Below are positions 19,521 to 28,416 of a stretch of 54,216 nucleotides of DNA, in pieces. Below the pieces are notes generated by a model. It made no database searches. It had not been told where the DNA came from and saw only the letters and a program-made list of their open reading frames with translations. The stretch's first letter is position 1. Every line of letters starts with the position of its first letter. Where the stretch lies: NCBI GenBank assembly GCA_018268895.1, contig JAFDVP010000011.1, positions 1 to 54,216 of the forward strand, in the 5' to 3' direction. Position numbers and translations under genes: made by a program. The DNA is from Acidobacteriota bacterium. Its GTDB lineage: Bacteria > Acidobacteriota > Terriglobia > Terriglobales > Acidobacteriaceae.

Positions 19521-19584
19521 GGGGTCTTGAGGCGTTTTGGATCTTGAGGCGTTTTGGGGTCATCCTTGTGAAGAAAACTCCCGC

Positions 19585-20874
19585 TTACATTGGGCGGAAT
19601 GCGCCGAAGATGATTCCGAGGCCGTGCATGGAGTTGGCGACGAGGATCAGGCCGAGCGCGAAGTAAGCCACCGTGACGGCGTTGGCGATGTGGTAGATCA
19701 CGCGGTTCTCGCGGTACTTCTGAAAGCCTGCTTTGCCGAGGCGCTTTTTGAGGAAGAGCGTGTAGTAATGCACGCAGACGACTCCTACAGCGTGCCAGAC
19801 GCCGTAGAGCACGAAGTTCCATCCTGCGCCGTGCCAGATTCCCATGAGGACGAAGACGATGGCGATGGCCAGCGCGATGCAGTGCGGCGCCGATGCCGGA
19901 CCGAAACGGCGCACCAGCGATTTCGACAGAGGCACGAAGACCATGTCGCGCATGTAGTTGGTGAGCGTGATGTGCCAGTGCACCCAGAACTCCTGCAGGT
20001 TGCGCCTGCGGAAGGGGCGGTCGAAGTTCTCCTGCACGTGGATGCCGAGCAGGCCGGAGACGCCGATGGCGATGTCGCAGAAGCCGGAGAAGTTGAGATA
20101 GAGGTAGGCCGTGAATCCTGCAACGGCAATGGGAAAGTCGATCCACGGGTGCGGGAGGCCGTCGGCGAGCAGGCCGTCGTAGGAGAGCTGGTTGGCGAGG
20201 TTGCCGAGGAAGACGTACTTGGTGAGTCCGATGAGGATGCGTCCCCAACTGCGGCCGATGGGGGTGACGGTACGGTCGGGGTTGTGCAGCGAGTTATGGA
20301 AGGCGCTGTAGGGATTGATGGGGCCGATGGAGAGCGTGGGCACGAAGAAGGCGAACGAGAGGTACTCGCTGAACGACGGCATGGGAGCGACGCCGTTGCG
20401 GATCTCGTAGACCATGTGCGTGAGGCGGAAGGCCATGTAGGAGAGGCCGAGGAAGAAGTCGGCGAAGTACTTGTTCGAGAACTCGTGGGGCAACAGCGTG
20501 CGCGTCCATGCGCCGGGAAGATATTTGACGACGATGAGGATGACGATGGGAAACACCAGCGGAAGCCAAGTGCCCAGCTTTTTATCGAGCAGCAGATACT
20601 GCAACGCGACGATGACGATGTACACCAGGAACATGAACGCCGAGAAGAGAAAGTACTGCTTGATGTAATGCAGGCGGACGCCGTAGGTTCCGCGCGAGAG
20701 ACAGACGGCGAGAGCGAAGCCGAGGTTGACCGCGGCGAAGGCCGGCATCCTGAGCTTCGCTGGCGACCAGCGCAGAACGATGTATCCGGCGATGGGATAG
20801 AAGAGGAACGGCACTGCGAGGGTGAGCAGCAGCAGGGCGTTCCACGACTGATGGTTGAGGCCGATCAAAGGCAT
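19585..20874 (-). CDS. MBOAT-family O-acyltransferase (DltB/AlgI-like)
   Basis: A 429-residue multi-span membrane-bound O-acyltransferase. The signature FWVHWHITLTNYMRDMVF (H301) and the catalytic-His segment GIWHGAGWNFVLYGVWHA (H348) match DltB and AlgI. NFSGFCDIAIGVSGLLGI just before them is also typical. MBOATs take an acyl group from a cytoplasmic carrier and move it across the membrane to a polymer. It is the last gene of a five-gene unit with ACP, SGNH protein and a small peptide, which makes an ACP thioester the likely donor. It starts 21 bases after the small peptide gene, with GGAGGA about 14 bases upstream. Confidence 0.92.
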   Translation of the reverse strand: MPLIGLNHQSWNALLLLTLAVPFLFYPIAGYIVLRWSPAKLRMPAFAAVNLGFALAVCLSRGTYGVRLHYIKQYFLFSAFMFLVYIVIVALQYLLLDKKLGTWLPLVFPIVILIVVKYLPGAWTRTLLPHEFSNKYFADFFLGLSYMAFRLTHMVYEIRNGVAPMPSFSEYLSFAFFVPTLSIGPINPYSAFHNSLHNPDRTVTPIGRSWGRILIGLTKYVFLGNLANQLSYDGLLADGLPHPWIDFPIAVAGFTAYLYLNFSGFCDIAIGVSGLLGIHVQENFDRPFRRRNLQEFWVHWHITLTNYMRDMVFVPLSKSLVRRFGPASAPHCIALAIAIVFVLMGIWHGAGWNFVLYGVWHAVGVVCVHYYTLFLKKRLGKAGFQKYRENRVIYHIANAVTVAYFALGLILVANSMHGLGIIFGAFRPM

Positions 20875-20895
20875 CGTTAGAGCGTTTCCTCCGGG

Positions 20896-21030
20896 TTAGA
20901 ACGCCTGATAGACGAGATTGACCGACAGCGAGTCGGGCGTGATGAACAGCGTGAGGACGATGGCGGCGATCGACAGCGAGACGACGATCCCCATCAGCAG
21001 AGGGTTGACCTTAACGGGCGGAGCTGGCAT
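20896..21030 (-). CDS. Small membrane peptide, DltX-like
   Basis: A 44-residue frame, below the usual size cut-off. It starts at ATG (21030-21028) with GGAGG three bases upstream (21034-21038), somewhat close. It overlaps the end of the SGNH gene by 20 bases and ends 21 bases before the MBOAT gene. The protein has a short soluble start (MPAPPVKVN), one membrane helix (LLMGIVVSLSIAAIVLTLFI) and the C-terminal tail PDSLSVNLVYQAF. DltX of Gram-positive Dlt operons is likewise a small single-span protein encoded beside DltB. It ends in a Y-x-x-F type motif whose Tyr is thought to relay the acyl group. The match in size, place and tail is the evidence; overall sequence similarity is not claimed. 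Confidence 0.8.
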   Translation of the reverse strand: MPAPPVKVNPLLMGIVVSLSIAAIVLTLFITPDSLSVNLVYQAF

Positions 21031-22072
21031 AGACCTCCAGGATGGCGGGAGTAATGGCGCGGGTGAACATCTCTTTGCCGTTGTCGTTGAAGTGCTGATC
21101 GTAAAAGTAGTTGTCGTACTCGGCTGCGGGGACGTTGCGAAAGAGCGTGGCCGCGGGGATGCCGATGACGGGTGCGGATGGAATGCCGACGACCTGGGGC
21201 CAGTCCATGCGCTCGGGGACGACCTTCATTCCCTGCTCGGAGTCTTCGGGGATGTGGATGATGGCGAAGGGCACGTTCTTTTCGCGTGCGAGAGCGCCGA
21301 TACGGCGTGCCCACTCGGTGTGATACGGGCCGAGGGCTTCGCGGTCGAAAGTGAAGTTCGGGTCGGCGCTGCCGTGGGCAATCATGCTGTCGACGGGAAT
21401 CGCAGGCGGGGTTCGCGGCTCGGGGACGAACTTGTCGCCGTAGTAGCCGACGGCGCCGTACTCGTACTGCGAGCCGAGCCTGTCGACGAGCCGCTGGTCC
21501 TGAATGCGCTTGTTGGGGCGGATGTAGTTGACGATCTGCCGCGGCGCGCCAAGCACCTCCGCGCCATAGATGGCGACGCGGCTGCTGAAGGACAGTCCCG
21601 CGGTGGAGGCGGGGAACTCTCCCCAGCGCATCCAGCGATAGGCCTGAATGTGGGGCGAGTCGCCGTTGAGCGCGAGGCTGGGCATGTTCATGACGATCAG
21701 GCGAGCCTGGCGGTGCGCGAGGAAGTCGTTCATGAGCATGTACTGCATGTCGAGCCCCTGCCACTTGAGCGCGAGGTAGCGCACGGTGGCGGGGCGGCCG
21801 AGCTGTTTGCTGAGCTGCTGCTGGACGTAGTCCATGTCGACGCCGCGCACCAGCAGCGAGCTGCCGATGAAGAGGATGTCGACGGGGCCCTTCTCCTGAA
21901 AGATGGTGCGCTCGTCGAGCGGGCCGGTGCCGGTCTCAACGCGGATGCCAGTGTAGACGCGGTCGCGCGGCGGCAGGCCAACGACGTGCATCAGCACAGG
22001 CAGCGAAAGCAGCGTGGCGATGACGAGGATCATCGCAACGGCGTAGCGGTTGGACCAGATGGCCGGAAACAT
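21011..22072 (-). CDS. SGNH-like membrane-anchored protein (DltD/AlgJ-like role)
   Basis: A 353-residue protein with one N-terminal membrane helix (about residues 10-32) and a large outer domain. ILFIGSSLLVRGVDM (G70-S71-S72) has the form of the SGNH block I serine motif. Near the C-terminus, YDQHFNDNGKEMF (D325, H327) is a plausible Asp/His block. Such proteins (DltD, AlgJ, AlgX, PatB) work beside an MBOAT and place the acyl group on the polymer outside the membrane. Its ATG overlaps the ACP stop as TGATG, so the two are tightly coupled. The catalytic assignment needs a structural check. Confidence 0.78.
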   Translation of the reverse strand: MFPAIWSNRYAVAMILVIATLLSLPVLMHVVGLPPRDRVYTGIRVETGTGPLDERTIFQEKGPVDILFIGSSLLVRGVDMDYVQQQLSKQLGRPATVRYLALKWQGLDMQYMLMNDFLAHRQARLIVMNMPSLALNGDSPHIQAYRWMRWGEFPASTAGLSFSSRVAIYGAEVLGAPRQIVNYIRPNKRIQDQRLVDRLGSQYEYGAVGYYGDKFVPEPRTPPAIPVDSMIAHGSADPNFTFDREALGPYHTEWARRIGALAREKNVPFAIIHIPEDSEQGMKVVPERMDWPQVVGIPSAPVIGIPAATLFRNVPAAEYDNYFYDQHFNDNGKEMFTRAITPAILEVYASSAR

Positions 22073-22326
22073 CAGACCTTCGCGCCTTCAGCGATGCGGC
22101 GCTGGATGAGGTTGGCGAACTCGCCGAGATTTTTGGTTGCCTCGACTTCGCCGACGCGGAAGCGCACGCCGAAAGCCTTCTCGACGCCGAGCACGAGCGA
22201 GATCTGGAGCAGCGAGTCCCACTCTTCGACGTCGTTGGCGCTGAGCTCGGGTGTTACTTTGACGTCGTCGAGAAAGACATCGTCGAAGACAGTCTGCATC
22301 TTTGCAAGGATTTCAGTTTGGGTCAT
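22072..22326 (-). CDS. Acyl carrier protein, dedicated to the acylation unit
   Basis: An 84-residue ACP. The phosphopantetheine serine is S38 in EEWDSLLQISLV, and the helix-rich remainder (VEKAFGVRFRVGEVEATKNL) fits the family. It starts at ATG 22326, sharing one base with the stop codon of the HAD-IIIC gene (TGATG). Its own stop overlaps the next start in the same way. The frame continues upstream, but that part lies inside the HAD-IIIC gene and is not coding. Its place matches DltC in Dlt systems. It probably carries the group loaded by the HAD-IIIC enzyme. Confidence 0.92.
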   Translation of the reverse strand: MTQTEILAKMQTVFDDVFLDDVKVTPELSANDVEEWDSLLQISLVLGVEKAFGVRFRVGEVEATKNLGEFANLIQRRIAEGAKV

Positions 22327-24245
22327 CAGTTCTCCGGGCTGTTGGTTGGATAGGCCCTGCGGTCTATCTGAATGTGTGTGGGATGCGGCGTGAAGGCGTT
22401 GACGTCGAGCTGCCAGGTTGTGCGTTCGGGCGTGTCTTCGACGAGCGTGAAGCCCATGCGCGGGAAGAGGTCGCGGACCATGCCGTTCTTCTCCGTCGGC
22501 AGGTAGTGGCCGATGAGAGAAGAGCAACCGCGCAGCTTTGCCAGACGCACCATCTCGTTGACGACCTCATCCTCCATCTGCCGCTTGAGCACGCGGCAGC
22601 TCATCAGCCAGGTGTCGACGGTCGCGGTCTCTTCTTCGACGGCGACGATGACGACCGAGATGAGTCCATTGTCGCCGAACTTGTCGGCGAGGCGGACGCT
22701 GAAGGCGTAACGACTCCGATCGGTCAACAGCGCTTCGACCTCGGCCTCGGTGCGGCGGCGCGTGGTGACGTTGAACTGGTTGCTCTTGTTGATGAGCTGC
22801 GAGATGCGCGGGACATCGACGGGCGTGAACTCGCTGATGGTGGAGTGCATGTCGAGCGAGTCGAGGTAGGACTCCATGTCGGTGCCGGAGGAGCCCATGG
22901 CCTGCGCGCGCGCGGCCTGCTGCTGGTACTGCTCGCCGCGCTGGAGGTCGTCGGCGGTGATGGAGCGCGGCTCGAAGAAGCGGCTGTTGAGCAGCTGCGA
23001 GGCGTACTCCGCGGGATCGGGGCCGAGGTGAATGGTCTCGATCTCCGGCACGAACTGGTTGACGATCTCGATCTCGGCGGGGTTGTCGTCGACGAAGACG
23101 ATGGAGTCGAGGCCGAGGTTCAGCTCCTCGGCGATGCGGCGCAGGTTTTCGGACTTCGGCTCCCAGTTGGCCTTGAAGCAGGCGATGTCGGAGAGCTTGA
23201 GCACCATCTCCGGATGCTTCTCGAACGGCTCGGCGGCGTTCTTGTAGTCGTTCTTGCTGCAGACGGCGAGCACGACGCCGCGCTTTGCCAGTGAGGCGAT
23301 GGCTAGCTGAAACTGCCTGAACGCCTCGCCGCGCGCGTGGGTCCCGCCTATCTCGATGCCGGCCATGCCGTCGTCGCCGATGACGCCACCCCACAGCGTG
23401 TTGTCGAGGTCGAGTGCGAGCACCTTCTTCGACGGCTTATGCAGCGAGCGGACGATGGAGGCGACCTCGCGCGCGATGTCCACGGCGAAGTCGGAGGCGT
23501 AGAGCTGCTTGGTCTCGAACCATGCGCGCGCGTCGTAGCAGTTCATCGCTCCACGGCGAGTGGCGAGGAACTCCGCATCGCAGATGTGCACGTAGGAAGG
23601 AGCGTTGAGGCCAAGCTCAAGATTGACGGACCTGCGGAAGTTCCAGTCGGAGCCCAGCGTGCGGACGCGGTAGGGGCCGGGATCGAAGTCGGGCGCGGGC
23701 ATGAAGTTCGCGATGACGATCTCGGCCCCGCTGCGCTCATGCGCTGTACGGCAGAGCGCAAGCAGGTCTTCCGCCGCGGCAACGGCGGCGGCGTGCTGCT
23801 GCTCGCGGGAGTCGGTCAACGCTCCCTGATAGACACAACGCTGGCTGGACGGAATGAGGAAGATGGCCTCGGGCTTGAAGGCGTAGAGCTCGCTTTCGGG
23901 GTCGAGTATCTCGGAGATGTAGTTGTCGTAGTCGCCCTTCCACAGCTCGGTATGCCACCAGCCTGTGGACGAGGCCGCGCCGATCATCTGCTCCAGCAGC
24001 TCGTTCAACGGATAGAGACTTGACCCGCCGGCGACCGCGAGGCGAATCGTCTTGTCGATGGTAACGGGAATGCCAGCGCGCAGGGCCTTCTTGCGCATGG
24101 TGGCCAGCGAGAGCGTCTCGGAGAAGTCTTGAGCAGCGCGAGTGGCCTCGCGAAGAGCCGGCCAGAAGTTCGTATCGCGGCCGGCGAGCAGATCGCGAAC
24201 GCTATCGGCTCCGAGCCTCGTTGCAGTTACAGTTTCACCAGGCAA
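22326..24245 (-). CDS. HAD-IIIC family (FkbH-like) enzyme with a GNAT-like C-terminus
   Basis: A 639-residue multi-domain protein. Residues 1-265 form an N-terminal domain with AVAGGSSLYPLNELL, as in FkbH-like proteins. The HAD domain starts with the nucleophile motif VLALDLDNTLWGGVIGDDG (D279, D281) and includes VLAVCSKND and SIVFVDDNPAEIEIV. The C-terminal part (about 480-620) looks like a GNAT fold. Known FkbH enzymes take 1,3-bisphosphoglycerate, remove phosphate and leave glyceryl on an ACP. The adjacent ACP gene supports the same reaction here. The start is TTG with AGAGAGG five bases upstream; no nearby ATG is available. Confidence 0.88.
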   Translation of the reverse strand: MPGETVTATRLGADSVRDLLAGRDTNFWPALREATRAAQDFSETLSLATMRKKALRAGIPVTIDKTIRLAVAGGSSLYPLNELLEQMIGAASSTGWWHTELWKGDYDNYISEILDPESELYAFKPEAIFLIPSSQRCVYQGALTDSREQQHAAAVAAAEDLLALCRTAHERSGAEIVIANFMPAPDFDPGPYRVRTLGSDWNFRRSVNLELGLNAPSYVHICDAEFLATRRGAMNCYDARAWFETKQLYASDFAVDIAREVASIVRSLHKPSKKVLALDLDNTLWGGVIGDDGMAGIEIGGTHARGEAFRQFQLAIASLAKRGVVLAVCSKNDYKNAAEPFEKHPEMVLKLSDIACFKANWEPKSENLRRIAEELNLGLDSIVFVDDNPAEIEIVNQFVPEIETIHLGPDPAEYASQLLNSRFFEPRSITADDLQRGEQYQQQAARAQAMGSSGTDMESYLDSLDMHSTISEFTPVDVPRISQLINKSNQFNVTTRRRTEAEVEALLTDRSRYAFSVRLADKFGDNGLISVVIVAVEEETATVDTWLMSCRVLKRQMEDEVVNEMVRLAKLRGCSSLIGHYLPTEKNGMVRDLFPRMGFTLVEDTPERTTWQLDVNAFTPHPTHIQIDRRAYPTNSPEN

Positions 24246-24415
24246 GCCTGCCTCTCTTTCCTGTTTGGATGATCGTTGTTCGCAACTGATGTCATCAGAA
24301 TATCGTCTACTACTCTGGATGAGTTTGCGGCTTGAGCGGTTTGATGTACATTCGACACGAGCCGCCTCTCCACTTCGCAGATCCTGCCGGAAAGCGTTGC
24401 CTGCATCGACCGCAC

Positions 24416-25480
24416 ATGAAGATCGTTCACGTTGTCTACAGTCTTGAGATGGGTGGGGCGGAGATCCTGGTTGCGCAGCTCTGCCGTCTGCAACGCGCGC
24501 ATGGTCACGATGTCTCGGTGGTCGCCTACAGCAACCTGGGTACGCTGGGCGAGTCGCTGGTGAGCGAGGGCTTCAGAATTTCCGTGCTGGGCGAGGCCCC
24601 GCTGGCGAAGACCTTTGTGCGCTTTATCGGTGCGCTGCGGCGCCTGAGGCCCGATGTGGTTCATTGCCACAATCCTGCGCCTACCTTGCAGGCTGCGATT
24701 CCGGCGCGGCTTGCCGGGGCAAAGAGCGTTATCGCCACGCGGCACAGCCTGGTGGCGCCGCCTTACGACATGAAGGAAGAGAAGGCGTTCAACTTCGCGG
24801 CGCGCTTCTGCGACTGGGTGGTCGGCATCTGCGATGCGACGTGCGACAATCTGCGCGGCGTTCCGGGAGCGCGCAGGGAGAAGATCGTCCGCGTATACAA
24901 CGGGGTCGATCCGGTCGAAGATGCGGAGGCCCATGCGAAGGACGGCTTCACGCTGCTCTTTGTGGGACGGCTGGCCCCGGTGAAGAACCTCTCCACGCTG
25001 ATTCGCGCGACGGCGCTCGCGCTGCCCCGCGTTCCAGGGCTCAAGCTGTGGGTGGTCGGACATGGACATGAGCGCGAATCGCTGGAGGCGTTGGTGCACG
25101 AGCTTGGGGTCGCCGGGAGCGTGACGTTCTGGGGCGAGCGGCTCGATGTGGCAGGGTTCTTTGCCGCGGCGGATGTCTACTGCATGTCGTCGGTCTCGGA
25201 AGGCCTGCCGATGTCGCTGTTGCAGGCCATGTCGATGGGAATGCCCTCCATCGTGACCGATGTCGGCGGTATGGCCGAAGTGGTGAAGAATGCGAAGGCG
25301 GGGCTGGCGACTCCAGTTGGCGATGCCAACGCCATGGCGGATGCGATCGTGCAGATGGCCGCCGGCCCATCGCTGAGAGGTTCTTTCGCAGACAATGCGC
25401 GCGCGGCGTACCGCGAGGACTTCACGCTCGACCGCATGGACCAGGCGTATATGGATCTTTACTGTCGTCCTCGTCAGTAA
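24416..25480 (+). CDS. Glycosyltransferase family 4 protein
   Basis: A 354-residue GT4 enzyme beginning MKIVHVVYSLEMGGAEILVA, the classic start of the group. The donor domain has LLFVGRLAPVKNLSTLIRA and VVGHGHERESLEALV, and the EX7E region falls in SSVSEGLPMSLLQAMSMGMP. ATG 24416 is chosen because homology begins there; a TTG at 24332 would add 28 residues of unlikely composition. It is transcribed divergently from the five-gene acylation unit. The 170 bases between them show no clear sigma-54 site. It probably adds a sugar to the EPS repeat unit. Confidence 0.9.
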   Translation: MKIVHVVYSLEMGGAEILVAQLCRLQRAHGHDVSVVAYSNLGTLGESLVSEGFRISVLGEAPLAKTFVRFIGALRRLRPDVVHCHNPAPTLQAAIPARLAGAKSVIATRHSLVAPPYDMKEEKAFNFAARFCDWVVGICDATCDNLRGVPGARREKIVRVYNGVDPVEDAEAHAKDGFTLLFVGRLAPVKNLSTLIRATALALPRVPGLKLWVVGHGHERESLEALVHELGVAGSVTFWGERLDVAGFFAAADVYCMSSVSEGLPMSLLQAMSMGMPSIVTDVGGMAEVVKNAKAGLATPVGDANAMADAIVQMAAGPSLRGSFADNARAAYREDFTLDRMDQAYMDLYCRPRQ

Positions 25481-25569
25481 CATAAGCATTTTTTATCCAG
25501 GCTGCGTAGAGGGGGCATAGCTTTAGAGGGTTTTCCGTTGAGGTGTCGTTCATCTCCGAGAACGTATTG

Positions 25570-25787
25570 TGTCGCGCCTTCAGCGCTCTGGTTGATCGTC
25601 GACCTGTAAGCCTGGGCCTTCGGCCCAGGCTGGTATGTTGGCGGGCCTTCGGCCCTGAAGCAAGAACTACACCTATAAGGGAAATGCTCTAATGCTTCGC
25701 CCCACAGACAAAATGCAGGTCCCTTCGACAAGCTCAGGGCAGGCTCTTCGACTGCGCTCCCTTCGGTTGCTTCGCTCAGGATGACAT
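25570..25787. repeat. Three-hairpin repeat copy 3, plus a 'CTCAGGATGACA' repeat
   Basis: 25570-25660 keeps the order GCGCCTTCAGCGC, CCTGGGCCTTCGGCCCAGG + CTGGTAT, GGGCCTTCGGCCC. At 25718-25787 follows a unit starting ATGCAGGTCCCTTCGACAAG and ending TTCGCTCAGGATGACA. The whole 25481-25834 gap is repeat DNA; no gene is seen. Confidence 0.7.
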
Positions 25788-25834
25788 ATCTTCGAGAGCG
25801 AGATAACGGCGAACTGTACCTGACGCTGGTCGTC

Positions 25835-27022
25835 TCATGCGCGTCCGCGTCCCGCTTCAAGCGGGCGGATCGATTCTCCCGGACGCGGAGTTGGCGACCA
25901 TATCTTCCATAGCGGGCCCGGCGTAAATAGAAACTTGTAGAGTCCCGCGACGGCGGCGGCGTTCAGCACTAACAGCGCGCCCGCGGCCGCGGCAAACCTG
26001 TGCACGACGGGAATGTGTACGCGCAGCGAGGCCAGCGAGACCAGCCACAAGGCCCATTGCGCGATGGCGACTGCCCGCCATGCGGGCGACTGGATGCCGA
26101 GCCAGGTTGCGCTGATCAGCATCAGCAGAAAGAAGTAGGGCACCGCGAGCCGCAGCAATTTATGCGAGACGAGCTGGAAGAGGACGCGATTGCGCGGGCC
26201 GAGAATCCACGGGGCCTTCGCGACGAGCTGGAAGTTGCCCGCGAGCGTGCGCACCTTGCGCTGAAACTCACCGGCGGCCTTCGCGGGCCAGGTGTCGTTG
26301 ACGATGGCATCGCGGTCGAGCACGCTGCGGTATCCCTGGCGGATGATGGAGAGCGGCTGGTACATGTCGTCGAGGATGATGCCCGCGGGAAAGGGCTGCA
26401 CGAGGCTACGCCGCGCGGCGTAGAAGCCGCCGTAGACGCCGACGGGAGAGTCCACGGCGGCCTCGCAGTTGCGAATCCACTGCTCGTAGCGCCAGTAGAC
26501 GCCGCTGACGGCGGAGGCGGCGGCATCGTGGCCTTCGCTGTTGAGGATGAGCTCACCCGCGACGCAGCCGACGGCGGGGTCGGCGAAATTCGTGAGCAGC
26601 TGCTGCAATGCGCCGGACGCGACCTTTGGCCTGATGTCGATGAAGAGAAGAATCTCACTGGTGGCGGCGGCGATGCCGTGGTTCAAGGCGGCTGCCTTGC
26701 CCACCTGTTCTGCGAGAAGGATGGTCTTGACGCGGCCTGTGTGGGGAAGATTGCCGAGTATCTCGGCGGTACCGTCGTTCGAGCCGTCGGAGACGACGAT
26801 GATCTCGCGCACACGGGCGAGGTCGAGAGAGGCGAGGTGGTCGATCTGCTCGCGGACCTTCTGCGCGCCGTTGTGGACCGCCATCACGATGCTGACCGGC
26901 GCATCGAAGGGGCCCTTCTTCCACGGCCCTGGGCGAAGACGCGCAGCGAGAGCCATGATGAGGGGATATCCGGCGTAGACGTAGGCGATGAGCGCGAACG
27001 ACAGCCAGAAGGCGGCGCTCAT
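25835..27022 (-). CDS. Glycosyltransferase family 2, membrane-bound
   Basis: A 395-residue processive-type GT2. It has one N-terminal membrane helix (FWLSFALIAYVYAGYPLIMA), then the GT-A core APVSIVMAVHNGAQKVREQI, VVSDGSNDGTAEIL and LLFIDIRPKV (the DxD region), and ends with three to four membrane helices. The layout resembles cellulose-synthase-like and HAS-like enzymes, but no QxxRW motif is evident. The start at 27022 overlaps the stop of the sugar transferase gene as ATGA; the frame continues upstream inside that gene but is not coding. It is the last gene of the core EPS operon. Confidence 0.88.
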   Translation of the reverse strand: MSAAFWLSFALIAYVYAGYPLIMALAARLRPGPWKKGPFDAPVSIVMAVHNGAQKVREQIDHLASLDLARVREIIVVSDGSNDGTAEILGNLPHTGRVKTILLAEQVGKAAALNHGIAAATSEILLFIDIRPKVASGALQQLLTNFADPAVGCVAGELILNSEGHDAAASAVSGVYWRYEQWIRNCEAAVDSPVGVYGGFYAARRSLVQPFPAGIILDDMYQPLSIIRQGYRSVLDRDAIVNDTWPAKAAGEFQRKVRTLAGNFQLVAKAPWILGPRNRVLFQLVSHKLLRLAVPYFFLLMLISATWLGIQSPAWRAVAIAQWALWLVSLASLRVHIPVVHRFAAAAGALLVLNAAAVAGLYKFLFTPGPLWKIWSPTPRPGESIRPLEAGRGRA

Positions 27023-28398
27023 TGCGCACCCCGGCGCCTGATGATCGTCTTGATGGTCTCGAACATGATGAGCAGGTCGAGGCCGAGGGTCATGTGCTTG
27101 ATGTAGTAGAGGTCGTATTCGAGCTTTTCGCGCGCCTGCTCGATGGTGGAGCCGTAGCCGTAGCGGACCTGCGCCCAGCCGGTAAGGCCGGGGCGGATCA
27201 TGTGGCGCAGCTCGAAGTACGGGATCTTGGAAGCGAGTTCCGGCACGAACTCCGGCCGCTCCGGACGCGGGCCGACGAAGCCCATGTCGCCGCGCAGCAC
27301 ATTCCAAAGCTGCGGCACTTCGTCGAGGCGCACCTTGCGCATGAAGCTGCCGATCTTTGTGGCGCGTGGGTCGTCCTTCATCGCCCACTTCGCGCCGGAG
27401 GCCTCGGCGTCGGTACGCATGGTGCGGAATTTATAGACGGTGAAGTTGTTGCCTCCCATGCCGACACGTGTCTGCTTGAAGAAGATCGGCCCCGGCGACG
27501 ACAGCCGGACCAGCAGGACCACGAACGGGAGGAACGGAAGAAAGAGAAGCAGGCCGGCGGCAGCGGTGAGCGTGGAGACGAAGCGCCGGGCGATCTGCTG
27601 CGAGGGGCGCACGCGAAAGCCTTCGCTATAGATAAAGCTGGAGGGGCGCAGGCCGTCGAGATAGAGCTTGCCGGTGAGGCGTTCGAGCAGAGCGCCGGAC
27701 TCCTCGATGAGCACTCCGTCGAAACGCATCTTGAGCAGCTCGCGCAGCGGCAGCTCTCCGCGGCGGTCTTCCATGGCGACGATGATGCGGTTGATCTTCG
27801 GCGACTTGCGACGCAGCGACTCCAACGCCTGTTCGTAGGTCTCGCGGCGCTCGTCCTTGTCTTCGGGCAGTTCGTCGAAGCCGACGACCTCCATGCCTGC
27901 GTCTTTGCGGCCGTTGAGCATCGAGACGACCATGTGGGCGCGATCTCCTCCTCCAAGCACGTAGACGCGCTCACGAAACGCCTTCTGGCCGATGATCCAC
28001 TCATAGGCGCTGCGCCATACCAGCAGGCCCAGGGTGAGAAACATCAAGCCCGACAGAAGAACGTAACGGGCCATGTCGACTTCGGGGAAGAAGTAGACGA
28101 TGGCGGAGAGGAAAAACGAGAGAAAGCCCAGGACCAGCAGGAGCCGGAAGTAGATCTCCCAGCGCTCGGAGATGCGCTGCGGCTCGTAGAGGTCGAAGTA
28201 GTAGGAGAACAGCAGCGTCAGGGCGGTGAGGGCGGCGATCTTCAGGCCGCCGTACTCGTAGTTGAGGCAGATGGAGGTATTGAGCGGGCCGAGAATCAGC
28301 AGCATCGCCAGCAGAAACGATCCGCTGACGATCACCGCCTCGCACAGGAGCAGAACAATAGTGCGAGTCGGATAGTAGACGTTGAATAACCGAATCAT
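27019..28398 (-). CDS. Undecaprenyl-phosphate sugar phosphotransferase, exosortase-EPS type
   Basis: A 459-residue polyisoprenyl-phosphate hexose-1-phosphate transferase of the WcaJ/EpsB_2 type. Four to five N-terminal membrane helices are followed by a cytoplasmic nucleotide-binding-like domain (VYVLGGGDRAHMVVSML). The C-terminal catalytic domain has FKQTRVGMGGNNFTVYKFRT, KVRLDEVPQLWNVLRGDMGF and VGPRPERPEF. It starts assembly of the EPS repeat unit on the lipid carrier. It lies 18 bases after the kinase gene and overlaps the GT2 gene by four bases. Confidence 0.93.
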   Translation of the reverse strand: MIRLFNVYYPTRTIVLLLCEAVIVSGSFLLAMLLILGPLNTSICLNYEYGGLKIAALTALTLLFSYYFDLYEPQRISERWEIYFRLLLVLGFLSFFLSAIVYFFPEVDMARYVLLSGLMFLTLGLLVWRSAYEWIIGQKAFRERVYVLGGGDRAHMVVSMLNGRKDAGMEVVGFDELPEDKDERRETYEQALESLRRKSPKINRIIVAMEDRRGELPLRELLKMRFDGVLIEESGALLERLTGKLYLDGLRPSSFIYSEGFRVRPSQQIARRFVSTLTAAAGLLLFLPFLPFVVLLVRLSSPGPIFFKQTRVGMGGNNFTVYKFRTMRTDAEASGAKWAMKDDPRATKIGSFMRKVRLDEVPQLWNVLRGDMGFVGPRPERPEFVPELASKIPYFELRHMIRPGLTGWAQVRYGYGSTIEQAREKLEYDLYYIKHMTLGLDLLIMFETIKTIIRRRGAQ

Positions 28399-28416
28399 TT
28401 GCCTTTGGGGCCCTTC

